NCBI GenBank assembly: GCA_022385755.1
Contig: MU278366.1
Coordinates: 248,001 to 312,000, forward strand
DNA: 64,000 nucleotides
Direction of reading: 5' to 3'
From: Trametopsis cervina
Lineage: Eukaryota; Basidiomycota; Agaricomycetes; Polyporales; Irpicaceae
The position numbers and the translations under genes were made by a program. This document shows positions 11,509 to 20,661 of the stretch, piece by piece. The stretch's first letter is position 1. Every line of letters starts with the position of its first letter. The notes under the pieces are model-generated. The model was not told the origin of the DNA. It saw only the letters and a program-made list of their open reading frames with translations, and ran no database searches.

Positions 11509-12224
11509 GCGACGGCGGGAGCCTGCGCCCTTAAGAGGAGACTGGCTGGGCGTAAAGTCCCCAACATATTTTTACGTGCTAGGTCGTCTGACACCATCCA
11601 GACCCTGGCGTGATCAAAGGGCGCTTTCGGCATTCACACCGCTCTCACTGCATTGCTAATGAGCATTTTGGACGGTGCGACGTTGATTATGTCGTTGAGA
11701 GTGCTATTAGCTATTGAGTCCGCGTTGACATGTATGGGCTATGGCAGGCCTGGAGAGGTATAAATGTTGAGGATGAGGTGCTGTGTTTTGTCTGCTGCCA
11801 ACCGCCGAGCTTACTCGCGTCACTTCGGCACCGAGTCCAAGTTGTACTGCCATTACTGCAGCCGCAGCGCAGCGCTGCCACCGTCAGTTGTCGTCATTCA
11901 ACGAGCTTAGTTGCCCATAAGTACGTTTCAATTTCTGCTTATGCACGGCGCGACAGGCTGTTTCGGAGCGCGCTGTTAATCCTCAAGCGGCTCATTCTCA
12001 CCTCGGGTCCTAGAATATTCAGTGTATCTCGTCTTTGCAGACGCAATGCTTTCGAGTGCACGCTCAAGAATTCAATAGCATCGAACCACTCGTATATATA
12101 AATACGACATCACCCATGGATCACGGCATTCCATCCTGCAAATTGTACCCATACCCATCCTGGCGCTGTCAGTGTAACCATCAACACCCCGCTCAAAGAC
12201 TTGGGATAAAATCATGCTCTCTCC
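11509..12224. other. Intergenic, no gene recognised
   Basis: This is the upstream side of the adenylate kinase gene and the far end of the secreted-protein array. A 123-residue open frame (11730-12101, plus) has no recognisable feature and is not called. Confidence 0.45.
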
Positions 12225-12450
12225 AAACTTAAACTCACGACAATCCGAATCGCAATGCCTGTTGTAATAATTTGGATGGCTCTAGCAATGCACCAGCGAC
12301 GGGCTGGGCGACCTTTACTGCGGGGTGCACCAATGGACCTACATGGCCCTCCCACGGATCGGAGATGCGAACGCGACCTGCAGCTCTGCGAAGAAGTAGA
12401 TCGTAGTCGCAAAAAAGAAGTAGCGGGATACATTGAGGATTTTAACGGCT
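12225..12450 (-). pseudogene. Dead member of the secreted GAGAP-motif family
   Basis: Read on the minus strand, the segment gives VSRYFFFATTIYFFAELQ followed by VAFASPI, clearly the family signal peptide, but the ATG has become GTA and an in-frame stop follows FASPIRGRAM. Downstream the GGTGCACC block that codes for the GAP core and a GTGAGTTTAAG resembling the family's splice donor are still present in order. It marks the left end of the array. Confidence 0.75.
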
Positions 12451-12623
12451 CTGTGAGAAGAGAGAGAGAGAATATTCTTAGTGTTGCGCGGTTTACGCAG
12501 TAATGAACATGTACTTGCCCTGATGTGACGGGCGGGGGTGGATGGGGGGAGGGACTGTTCTGAGTTTCTCGCCTGTGCAACCGCATCGTATTGATGAGAA
12601 AAATGAGAAACGTTTTGTAACAG

Positions 12624-13262
12624 CTAACAACGATGAACATACGTATCGATGGGTGTCAGTTCTGGTGCACCCGTGCTGGACACTGTGGTGGGGGTAACCG
12701 AGGCATGTTGAGAACCCGATGTCTCTGTGGGTGCCGGTGCTGGTGCACCCGTGTCGGGCGCTGCGGTGGAGGCAACCGAGGCATAATGCCAACCCAGTGT
12801 CTCGACGGATGCCAGTACTGGTGCACCCGCGCCGAACGCTGCGCTGGAGCCAACCGAGGTATATTGCCAACCCAACGTCGCAACGGGTACCAGCATTGGT
12901 GCGCCCGCGCCGAACACGGAGGTACGCGTGGCCGGTTGGAAAGTCAATATCACGGTGGGTGCCAATGCTGGTGCACCTGCGCCGTATATTTTAGTGGAGA
13001 TAAACGAGGCGTGTTGAGAACCCGATGTCGCGGTGGGTGCCAGTTCTGGTGCCCCCGTATCAAACACTGCGGTGGAAGCAACCGAGGCGTGTTGAGAACC
13101 CAACGTCCTGGTGGGTGACTGTGATGAATGCTCCGTGTCGAACGCTACGGTGGAGGCAGGCATGGCCGTTTCCACAGTCATTGGAGAGGCAAACGCGGCA
13201 TACAGTCGTGAGAGGATGCTCATCACAGCTACAAATAGCAAGTAGCGGGACATGTTAAGCAT
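12624..13262 (-). CDS. Secreted repeat protein, GAGAP family member A
   Basis: A single open frame of 212 residues starts MLNMSRYLLFVAVMS, a clear signal peptide with a likely cut after AFA or FAS. The rest is built of about seven imperfect 22-26-residue repeats with the core [DAG]TGAP or GAGAP, then LxPVxTLGW or a variant, then a Ser/Thr-rich linker ending AS. No Cys occurs before the last residue. There is no dibasic site, unlike members C, D and F. The repeats vary more in the linker than in the GAP core. The product is likely secreted, or cell-wall associated and O-glycosylated. Its role is unknown; a multi-copy peptide precursor is possible. The 3' end may be spliced (GTATGT at the end of the frame). 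Confidence 0.7.
   Translation of the reverse strand: MLNMSRYLLFVAVMSILSRLYAAFASPMTVETAMPASTVAFDTEHSSQSPTRTLGSQHASVASTAVFDTGAPELAPTATSGSQHASFISTKIYGAGAPALAPTVILTFQPATRTSVFGAGAPMLVPVATLGWQYTSVGSSAAFGAGAPVLASVETLGWHYASVASTAAPDTGAPAPAPTETSGSQHASVTPTTVSSTGAPELTPIDTYVHRC
12640..13095 (-). repeat. Coding minisatellite, ~66-78 bp units
   Basis: About six to seven in-frame units carry the phrase GGTGCACC(C) preceded by GTG/GGC codons and followed by a CACTGGG-type segment. Unit lengths are multiples of three, so changes in copy number would not break the frame. Confidence 0.8.
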
Positions 13263-13386
13263 TCCAGCTATTCTATGAGAAAGATATTAGTGTCGTATGG
13301 TCAGCTAGAGTAATGATCACGTGCCTACTGGGATGTAAATTGCGGGATACCTGCTCTTTTTTTTTTGGTTTGCTATCGAGACCACA

Positions 13387-13394
13387 TATTTATA
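13387..13394 (-). promoter_or_regulatory. TATA box of member A
   Basis: TATAAATA on the minus strand lies about 125 bases upstream of the member A start codon. The flanking CTTTGCTACTTCATATAAA block recurs at every intact unit. Confidence 0.75.
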
Positions 13395-14532
13395 TGAAGT
13401 AGCAAAGAATAAGACCTGAAGTTCCTCCCCGGCTGATGCAGCGTATCAGCCGAGGTCGCCAAACAGTCCAGCCTTTGGCAGTGCATATCGCGCCGCCTAG
13501 AAGATGAACAAGCGATGTGCTGGTCCCATCGGTGTAGAAACGGATAGGCAATGCACTTGGTACTCCACATACCAGCAACGTCGCCCGCAACGCAGTGAAA
13601 GAAATGCAAACAGACTCTCAGCTGAACAGATGATGAAAGATGTCTCTGCTTACTCATCTTATCGTATCGTACAGTGTGCAACGTTATAGATCTGCATCAC
13701 CCGGGGAATGTACCGTCACCTGCGAGGATGGTAACGAACGATGCATCGGCACGACGACCAGATGCTCGAGTCAAGGTTGCAGATATGAGACTCAGCTGCA
13801 AAGCCTGCAGACTGCTTCAAGCTGGTAATACAGCGTAGCGAGCTCGCAAGAACATATGCAGTCCCTTACAACCACGCAAGCCGCCTGTCTTGTTTGGGAG
13901 AAGGAAAGAAGAAGGCGCGACTTGTCTGATCGGGCCGATCGCAATCTCGACCCGTCGGAGCTGCGCGTCTATTGTATCCCCGCCTGTCTGCAGACAGCCT
14001 TTTCCCTTCATACCCCGTCCCTCTCCGTTTAATTTACCTCGCATTCCTTTAAATTACACTCTTTAAATCGAATTACACGCACAATCAAATCTATTCTCGC
14101 ATCGCACAACCAGGACAACCTTCGTAGCCTCGAAAGCTGCCTGTTGTCAACACCAGTTAGCCACGAGCGGATTCTCGTAACGCGCAGCCATCTGTTGTCA
14201 GAACGTCTGGGATTCTGATGCTGTTGATGCTATTCTCACCCGAGCCTAGAGTCCCACACTGAGGACGACCCACTGCGGTCGTACAAGTCACTTGGGGAAG
14301 CCAGGCACGAGTGCAATGCAGAAGGGGTTGCATACTGGATTACTACGTACGCATCGACATGACATCACTCATAGACATCTCCATCCAGCCCTGTACGATG
14401 CGCCTAGGCTGAAACTACACTCCTCAAAAACCCATTACTTCGCAGGCGTCGCACACCGCTGTCTACCGATAGTTTTTGAGAATGACGTATTGGCGTTGAA
14501 AGGGCTTGTAAGAAGACTGTACGCGCTTGCAC
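13395..14532. other. Spacer between members A and B
   Basis: It holds the conserved promoter-upstream block and the longer spacer type (AGCCACGAGCGGATTCTCG around 14160) shared with the C-D spacer near 17037. No independent gene is seen. Confidence 0.6.
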
Positions 14533-14841
14533 TCACCAGAGAAAACCAATCCTCTCTAAAGGATTTAGGCCAGTTGCACCCGCGCCGTTCTGCCCGTGCA
14601 GTATGTGGTATGGCAGTTTTGGTGCACCCGCGCCGTTCTGCCCGTGCAGTACGTGGTGTGGCAGGTTTGGTGCACCCGCGCCGTTCTGCCCGTGCAGTAC
14701 GTGGTGTGGCAGGTTTGGTGCACCAGCCCCGAGCTCCCGAATCAATTTCTGCACCGGCATCTCAGGAATTGGAGAGGCGAACACAACATGCAGTTGTGCG
14801 AGGAGGCTCATCACAGTTACGAAAAGGAGGTAGCGGGACAT
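14533..14841 (-). CDS. Secreted repeat protein, GAGAP family member B
   Basis: The 102-residue frame begins MSRYLLFVTVMSLLAQ with a signal peptide ending FASPIPE. It then has three nearly identical 16-residue repeats, GAGAPNLPHHVLHGQN (third copy KLPYHI), and a last unit GAGATGLNPLERIGFLW. The DNA repeats of 48 bp are almost perfect, so the expansion is recent. The stop TGA lies inside GGTGAGTGCAAGC, which looks like a splice donor. His-rich repeats of this sort might bind metal, or be cut out as peptides; neither can be shown here. A 5'-UTR intron (GTAAGCACC...CTCTCAG) is conserved with the other members. Confidence 0.75.
   Translation of the reverse strand: MSRYLLFVTVMSLLAQLHVVFASPIPEMPVQKLIRELGAGAPNLPHHVLHGQNGAGAPNLPHHVLHGQNGAGAPKLPYHILHGQNGAGATGLNPLERIGFLW
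14562..14720 (-). repeat. Coding 48-bp tandem repeat in member B
   Basis: Three near-perfect 48-base units code for GAGAPxLPxHxLHGQN, plus a diverged terminal unit. The central copies differ by one or two bases. Confidence 0.88.
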
Positions 14842-14984
14842 GTTGAAGATGTCAGCTGCTCTGAGAGGAATATATAAGCGTCCTACGGTCAGCTAGGCAA
14901 TGGGTAGGTGCTTACTGCGATGTAAAGTGCGGGGTAGGTGTGGAGAGGACCTGCTCTGGTTTTTTGTTTGCTAGCCAGACCACG

Positions 14985-14992
14985 TATTTATA
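14985..14992 (-). promoter_or_regulatory. TATA box of member B
   Basis: TATAAATA on the minus strand, about 145 bases upstream of the start codon. A block AACCAGAGCAGGTCCTCTCC lies between it and the 5'-UTR intron, as in members C and (with changes) D-F. Confidence 0.75.
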
Positions 14993-15778
14993 CGAAGCAC
15001 CAAAGAAGAAAACTTGAAGTTCCTCCCAGGTCAATGCGGCGTATCAGTCGAAGACGATGAACAGTCCCACTTGCTCGCCCGTATCGCGCGCTGTGGCAGA
15101 TAGAAAAGCGATGTGTCGGTTCCATTGGCGTAGAAATGGATATTAACAGTGCACTTGGTACTTCACATACCGGCACTGTCGTCCGCACCGCACTATAGGA
15201 AATTCATACTAACCGACTCGTCAGCTGAACGAATGATCAAAGATGGTCTCTGCTCACACATCTTGTCGTATCTCGCACTCTGCAAAATACAAGGGTTCCA
15301 TCATTCGGGGAACGCATGGTCACTTGCGAGGGTGGTAACGAGCGACGCATCGACAGGATGTGTCGCGACGAGCAGATGCTTGAGGTCGAAGATACGAGAT
15401 TCAGTTTGGAGCTTGTTGCCTGCCTTCTTTGGGAGAACGAAAGAACAAGACGCGACTTGTTCCGATCACAATCTCGGAGATCAAACGTTTATTGTGCTCG
15501 TAGACAGCAGACAACAATTTCACTTCATGTTCTGTCCCTCTCTGTTTAATTGACTCTACGCTGCTTTAAATGCACTCGTTATATCTAATGGCATGCCGAA
15601 ATAAATCCCTTTTCGCATTGCGGTCATACAAGCTGAGGAAGCGCGGTACGAGTAAAGTAGAAGAGCTTGAACTTTGTCTCATTACGTAGACACGGACGTG
15701 ACGTCACCTATAGACAACCGCACCTAGCTCTATACAATGTACCTACACTGAAGCTGCATTCATCGGCACCTTACAACT

Positions 15779-16110
15779 TTATGGGCGTCGCACATCACTA
15801 TCCGCTGATGGACTCTCTGAGCATGGAGCATTAGTATTGAAGGGACTTGTACAGAGCATGCACGCTTGTACTCACCGACTAAGTTGAGAAAACCCCATGT
15901 CTCTACTGGTGACACTATTGGCGCACCCGCGCCGATCGCGCCGAGCCCTGAGTCGACGATACCCGGTGGGACAAGACCAGGTGGAAATGTAAGTAAGGTG
16001 TTTGTGCGGCGCTCCAGTTCCACAGGAATCGGAGAGGCGAACGCGGCCTCCAGCAATGCGAAAAGGCTCATCACAGCCATATACATGAGGTAGCGTGACA
16101 CGTTGGACAT
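15779..16110 (-). CDS. Secreted protein, GAGAP family member C (spliced)
   Basis: Two coding exons (16110-15876, 15816-15779) give 90 residues. The first codes for a signal peptide (MSNVSRYLMYMAVMS...FASPIPVELERR), a spacer with two GLVPPGIVD-like turns and the core AIGAGAPIVSPVETWGF. The 59-base intron has GTGAGTACAAGC, a TACTAAT branch-like site and GCTCAG. The second exon adds VESPSADSDVRRP. The ERR after the signal peptide is a Kex2-type processing site. In members B, D and E the same donor overlaps the stop codon, so C has a different C-terminus. Reading through without splicing gives a longer 116-residue frame, which I think less likely. Confidence 0.7.
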
Positions 16111-16250
16111 TTTAGCGGCTCTGTAAGGGGCAAAACCGTCAGTGCTATATGGTCACCACGGCGATGAGTAGGTGCTTACTGCGATGTATGTGTGGGCTAA
16201 GATGCGGAGAGGACCTGCTCTGGTTTTTTTTTGCTTGCCCAATCGTCCCG

Positions 16251-16258
16251 TATTTATA
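16251..16258 (-). promoter_or_regulatory. TATA box of member C
   Basis: TATAAATA on the minus strand in the same block context as the other units, about 140 bases upstream of the start codon. Confidence 0.75.
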
Positions 16259-16269
16259 CGAAGTAGCAA

Positions 16270-17373
16270 AGAAGAACAGCGGAAGGTTCTTCCTGACAGA
16301 CACGCCATATTACCCGAAGAGACGATGAACAGTCCTTTTTGACTGTTCCCATCTTGCGTCTTTACAAGCGAAGTGTTGGTTCTATTGGCGTGGACACAAG
16401 GATTAGCCATGCACATGGTACTTCACACACCGGCAACGTCGCCCGCGACAAAATTCAACGAGTCTATTCAGAGCGACTTCGGAGCGGCTGGTCAGAACTG
16501 ATGAAAGATGGTTTGTGCTCACCCATCTTGTTGTCCACCGCAACCCACACTGTATGAGATGTGCATCATTCGGACAACGTACGGGTCGCCCGCGAATGTG
16601 AGAACGATTGACGCATCGGCAGGATGTATCACAACAAAAGTTCGAGTCGAGGGAGACAGATCTGTGAGACCCAACATGGAAGCCTCTAGACTGCATCAGT
16701 CTAGAAACAAGGCGGACCGAGCTCCCAAAGGTTTATGCAGTTAACCAGTATTCCCATACGTCCACGGGAGTAGCCCGCCTTGTTTGGGAGAACGAAGGAA
16801 CAGGACGCAACGGAGCGTTCATGGTTTTCAGGCTCCGCCGATGGCATCAGCGCGCCCTACTGCCAAACGTGGCAGGTGCCCGCCGCAACGCTTGCGATTC
16901 GTGAGCGTCTGTTGTATCTTCCCGTTCCCGCCGTCTGGGCTTGCAGGCAGCCTTTGCTCTTCATACATACTGGGTCCCTCAGCCTTGTGTGACCAACCTT
17001 CACCTCCTTTAAATTGACTTGCTATCAATACCAGCTAGCCACGAGCAGAATCTCGTCATGCACGGCCCTCTGCTGGTCTGAATGCCTTGGATTCTGATAC
17101 CACTGAGGCTATTCACAACTGAGCACAAACTGAGAACGGAGGCAAGTGCAAAACAGAAGGAATTTGCCTCCGAATTACTTGTACGGACAACAATATGACA
17201 TCACCCGTAGACAATTGCGTCCAACCTATACGTTGCATCTACACTAAAAGTACACTCATCACACCTCGCTCTGGAAACCCGACGTTCTATAGGTGTTGCT
17301 GTCTGCCAATAAGTTCTCTGATAATGGCACATCAGTATCCAGCGGACTGTACACAAACCGTGTGTGCTTGCAC
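16270..17373. other. Spacer between members C and D
   Basis: It carries the long spacer type: the block near 17037 (AGCCACGAGCAGAATCTCG) matches the A-B spacer at 14160. No separate gene is recognised. Confidence 0.6.
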
Positions 17374-17601
17374 TCACCAGCCACGATTAAAACCAAGTCT
17401 CTCTATTGCGTTCACTTCTGGTGCACCCGCGCCGAAGCCTGCGGCCAGACTAGGGAGCTCATATCGTGGTACAGCATTACGTGACAATATCAGTGTGGCG
17501 TCTGTCCGGCGCTCTGGTTCCACGGGGATCGGAGAAGCGAACGCGACCTGCAGCTGTGCGAAGAAGCTCATCACAGCCGCGAAAAGGAGGTAGCGGGACA
17601 T
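17374..17601 (-). CDS. Secreted protein, GAGAP family member D
   Basis: This 75-residue frame has a signal peptide (MSRYLLFAAVMSFFAQL...FASPIPVEPERR), a 25-residue spacer and the C-terminal core GFGAGAPEVNAIERLGFNRG(W). The final TGG TGA is part of GGCTGGTGAGTGCAAGC. If the intron is spliced the join again gives TGA, so the protein ends at G or W either way. An ERR processing-like site follows the signal peptide. It is the cleanest example of a small precursor ending in the conserved peptide. The role is unknown. Confidence 0.72.
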   Translation of the reverse strand: MSRYLLFAAVMSFFAQLQVAFASPIPVEPERRTDATLILSRNAVPRYELPSLAAGFGAGAPEVNAIERLGFNRGW

Positions 17602-17748
17602 GTTAAATATCTAGGCTGTCCGGTGAGAAGGATATCAGCATCATACGGTGAGCACAGCAGTGGAAAAATGCTGACTGCAATGTGATGTGCGGTGGGTAGG
17701 TGTGGAGAGGACCTGCTCTAATTTTCGTCGCTTGGCCAACTACCTCGT

Positions 17749-17756
17749 ATTTGTAC
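17749..17756 (-). promoter_or_regulatory. TATA-like box of member D (changed base)
   Basis: The position that reads TATAAATA in A-C reads TACAAATA here, and the 5'-UTR intron donor is GTCAGC instead of GTAAGC. D may be expressed less than its paralogs; this is inference. Confidence 0.55.
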
Positions 17757-18674
17757 GGAGTGGCAAAGGATAGCAGCGGAGGGCTCTGCCCGGCAAATAC
17801 GCCATGTCACCCAAGACAATGAACAGTTCTTTTTGACTGTTCGCAGCTCGCGTTTTTGCAAAGCAAAGTGTTGATTCTAGACATAGATTCACCATGCACT
17901 TCACACACCGGCAATGTCGCCCGCGACGCAGTGTAAGGAAGGCACCCAAGCTGCCTCGTCAGAACGAATGATGAAAGATGGTCCCTGCTCACCCATCTTG
18001 TCGTGGCTTTGCATCATCCGGAAAGTGCGCGGGTCGCCCGCAAATGTGGGGACAAGCCACGTACCGGCAGGGTGTGTCATGGCGAGCAGAGCCTCGAGTT
18101 AAGGTTGAAGATACGAGATTCAGCTTTGAAACTGTTAGACTGATTCATTCTAATAATAAAGCAACCCAAACTCCCAAAGATGTGTGCAGCGATACACTCT
18201 GTCCTCGCCCACGCGAGTCGCCTGCTTTGTTTGAGAGAAGGAAAGAACAAAGGCGCGACTTGCTCCGATCGCAATCTCGACGCGTCGGAGACTGCGCGCC
18301 TACTGTACTGTATCTCCCACGTAGACCGCGTCTGCCCTCCATCCACTGTCCCTCTCCGTTTAATTTACTCAGCACTCCTTGAAATGCAGTCGTTATATCA
18401 ACGGCACGCCGAAATAAATCCCCCTTCGCATTGCGGTCACACAAGCTGAGGAAGCGCGGCACGAGTAAAATAGAAGAGCTTGAACTTTGTCTCACTACGT
18501 ACGCACAGACGTGACATCAGTCATAGACAACTGCATCCAGCCCTGTACGGTGCACCTACGCTGAAACTACACTCCTCGACACCCCACTACTTCACAGGCG
18601 TCGCACATAGCTGATTCTCTGATAATGAGGCATCAGTATTGAAGTACTTGTACACAAACTATGCGTGCTTTCAC

Positions 18675-18881
18675 TCACCAGCCACTATCAAAACCAACCC
18701 TCTCGATTTCGTTCAGTTCTGGTGGACCGGCGCCGAACGTTGCGGCGTGCTCAACTACAGGTGGTAATTTAAATGCGGGGTCCGCTATTCCAAAAAGAAT
18801 CGGAGAGGCGAACGCGGCCTGCAGCCGTGCCAAGAGGCTTATCACGGCACCAATCAGGACGTAGCGGGCCATGTTGGGCAT
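18675..18881 (-). CDS. Secreted protein, GAGAP family member E
   Basis: This 68-residue frame starts MPNMARYVLIGAVISLLARL, with a signal peptide ending FASPI. The RR site and the PVE stretch are lost (LFGIADPAFKL follows), and the core reads TFGAGPPELNEIERVGFDSG(W). As in D, TGG TGA overlaps GGTGAGTGAAAGC, followed 60 bases later by ATTATCAG. The start is marked by a conserved 5'-UTR intron ending CCCACAG just upstream. It is the most diverged core among the short members. Confidence 0.68.
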   Translation of the reverse strand: MPNMARYVLIGAVISLLARLQAAFASPILFGIADPAFKLPPVVEHAATFGAGPPELNEIERVGFDSGW

Positions 18882-19017
18882 TTCGGCTGCTCTGTGGGCA
18901 GCATATCAGCGTTGTGCAGTCATCACGACAATGACTAGGTTCTTACTGCGATGTAATGTGCGGGGGTAGGTGTAGAGAGGACCTGCTCTGTTCTTTTTAC
19001 TTGCTCAGCCACGCCCC

Positions 19018-19024
19018 ATTTATA
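19018..19024 (-). promoter_or_regulatory. TATA box of member E
   Basis: TATAAAT on the minus strand, in the shared CGACTTCGTATAAAT context, about 140 bases upstream of the start codon. Confidence 0.7.
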
Positions 19025-19522
19025 CGAAGTCGCAAAGAGTAAACGCGGGGGCTCCTCCTTGGGCAACGTGCCGTATCAGCCGAGGACGATGAACAGTCCA
19101 GCCTTTGGTCGTTCTCAAGCGTTGTGGCAGATGAACAAGCGGAGGGTTGGTTACTGTACATCGACGTATAAATAGATGCAGTTAGTACCAGCGACGTCGG
19201 CCGCAATGAATCCAGTCAGACTGATTCGTTGGAACAAAAGTTAGAAGATGATCTCTACTCATCCATCACAGCAACCCGCAGTGTATGCGATTTGAATCAT
19301 CCGGAAAATGTACAGGTCGGCCGTGGATGTGCGAACAAATGACGCATCGGAAGGATATGTCACGACGACCAGATGCTCGAGCAGAGCAGATCAGTGAGAG
19401 CTAACTTCGAAGCCTATGGACCACCTCAATCCACAAGCAAACTGAGGTCCCGTCAGATGTATGCAGTGCCCGGCTTTGTTGCAAAGATGAGGTCAAAGTG
19501 GTCTCGCGAATATAGAATACTA

Positions 19523-19976
19523 GGGAGGCTCAAAGTTAGAGTAAGCTGGCCCGTAAGCTGAGCTCGTAAGATGAGCTGTAAGACGAACCGATAGGAAACT
19601 TCACGCACAACGTTGCTTACACGCCCTGTAAGCTGACATAATGTCACTCAAAAGTCACGCACATTGGCGCCCTTGGCTCTCGCCTCGCTGCGAATTTCTT
19701 CCACTTGCGCGCATAACCACCCGTTGAAATGCCAGGCGCATGCAGACTGGGAGAATTCCTATGCCCGGTTCATTGCCATCCGTAATACTATAGTAGCATG
19801 CAAGGTATGGTTGTGCTCAGTTGCACGCTTTGCTACTGACATGAGTCACATACCGTCACATCAAGTCACTGGTTACTTGCCATCACGCGCTGCTCGCAAG
19901 AAGCTATGTAACTCGTCTTACAGCTCGTCTTACGAGGTCATCTTACGAGCCAGCTTACTTTGACTTTGAGCCTCCC
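19523..19976. mobile_element. MITE-like element with inverted ends
   Basis: The left end GGGAGGCTCAAAGTTAGAG is the imperfect inverse of the right end, which closes CTTTGACTTTGAGCCTCCC; similarity runs in about 35 bases (both continue into TAAGCTGGC..CGTAAG). The element is 454 bp, flanked by TA on both sides, and the sub-terminal parts repeat CGTAAG/CTTACG motifs. It has no long open frame, so it would depend on a transposase elsewhere. The TA target suggests a Tc1/mariner-type source, though other superfamilies also use TA. The paralogous spacer right of member F (near 21095) lacks it, giving an empty site. Confidence 0.8.
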
Positions 19977-20302
19977 TACTCACGTGAGAATCTCGCTCAA
20001 AGAGCGATGCGCATGGCCGGGAACCAAAAGTAATTGTCTGCCAAATGAGCAGTGAGGTTGGATGTACTTATCCTTGGTTGGTGATATACGACTTTGTGCA
20101 CTGATATTTCAACGACGCTTGGAGAAGCCTTGTAAGTTGATTCCGGTACCATCGAAGAGGTTACTGGGTCTAAGATGACGCCCCTGTACGCTGTACCTAC
20201 ACTAAAACTACACACATACACACCCTACTTCGGAAGCACTAGTTTACAGGCGCCGCCCATCACCATTTGCCGATCCTTGGGAGTGCTACAGTAGTATTAA
20301 AG

Positions 20303-20518
20303 TTAACTGTACACGAAACGTGAGTGCTTGCACTCACCAGCCACGATTAAAGGCCAAATCATCTCAATATTTGATCTTTCCGGTGCACCCGCGCCCATCT
20401 GTGCGGATCCTTGGGGTGCTCGGCGCACTAGTTCCACAGGAATCGGAGAGGTGACCACGATCTGTAGATGTGCGAAGGAGCAGATCATAAAAAGGAAGTA
20501 GCGGGACACGTTAAACAT
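20303..20518 (-). CDS. Secreted protein, GAGAP family member F
   Basis: The 71-residue frame starts MFNVSRYFLFMICSFAHLQ, followed by a signal-peptide end TSPIPVELVRR and the core QMGAGAPERSNIEMIW. Compared with D, a two-base difference just after the IE codons changes the frame, so the GFNRGW ending is replaced by PLIVAG and then runs into the donor-like GGTGAGTGCAAGC. If spliced, the join to an AG about 70 bases on could give a short tail ending RRL, like member C. It is either a diverged functional member or an early pseudogene. The VRR site is kept. Confidence 0.6.
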   Translation of the reverse strand: MFNVSRYFLFMICSFAHLQIVVTSPIPVELVRRAPQGSAQMGAGAPERSNIEMIWPLIVAGECKHSRFVYS

Positions 20519-20654
20519 ATTAGCTACTCCGTGAGAAACATATCAGCGTTGTGCAGCCAGCACGACAATGACTAGGTTCTTACTGGGATGTAATGTGTGG
20601 GGGTATGTGTGGAGAGGACCTGCTCTGTTCTTCTTGCTTGCTCAGCCACGCCGC

Positions 20655-20661
20655 ATTTATA
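20655..20661 (-). promoter_or_regulatory. TATA box of member F
   Basis: TATAAAT on the minus strand. The 100 bases upstream are nearly identical to the member E promoter. Confidence 0.7.

Noticed and set aside
11730..12101. 123-residue plus-strand open frame upstream of the adenylate kinase gene
   Set aside because: No recognisable motif, and residue use is unlike the real genes here; probably chance.
12633..13118. Cys- and Trp-rich 161-residue plus-strand frame
   Set aside because: It is the antisense of the coding repeats in member A; the Cys/Trp pattern arises from reading GGTGCACC repeats backwards. The minus strand has the signal peptide, promoter and paralogs.
14292..14846. 184-residue plus-strand frame with VHPRRSARAV repeats
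   Set aside because: Antisense of the member B repeats; no paralog keeps this frame open.
12624..20518. Classical basidiomycete lipopeptide pheromone genes
   Set aside because: Those precursors lack a signal peptide and end in a CaaX motif; the GAGAP family has signal peptides and no C-terminal CaaX, and no Ste3-type receptor is seen here.
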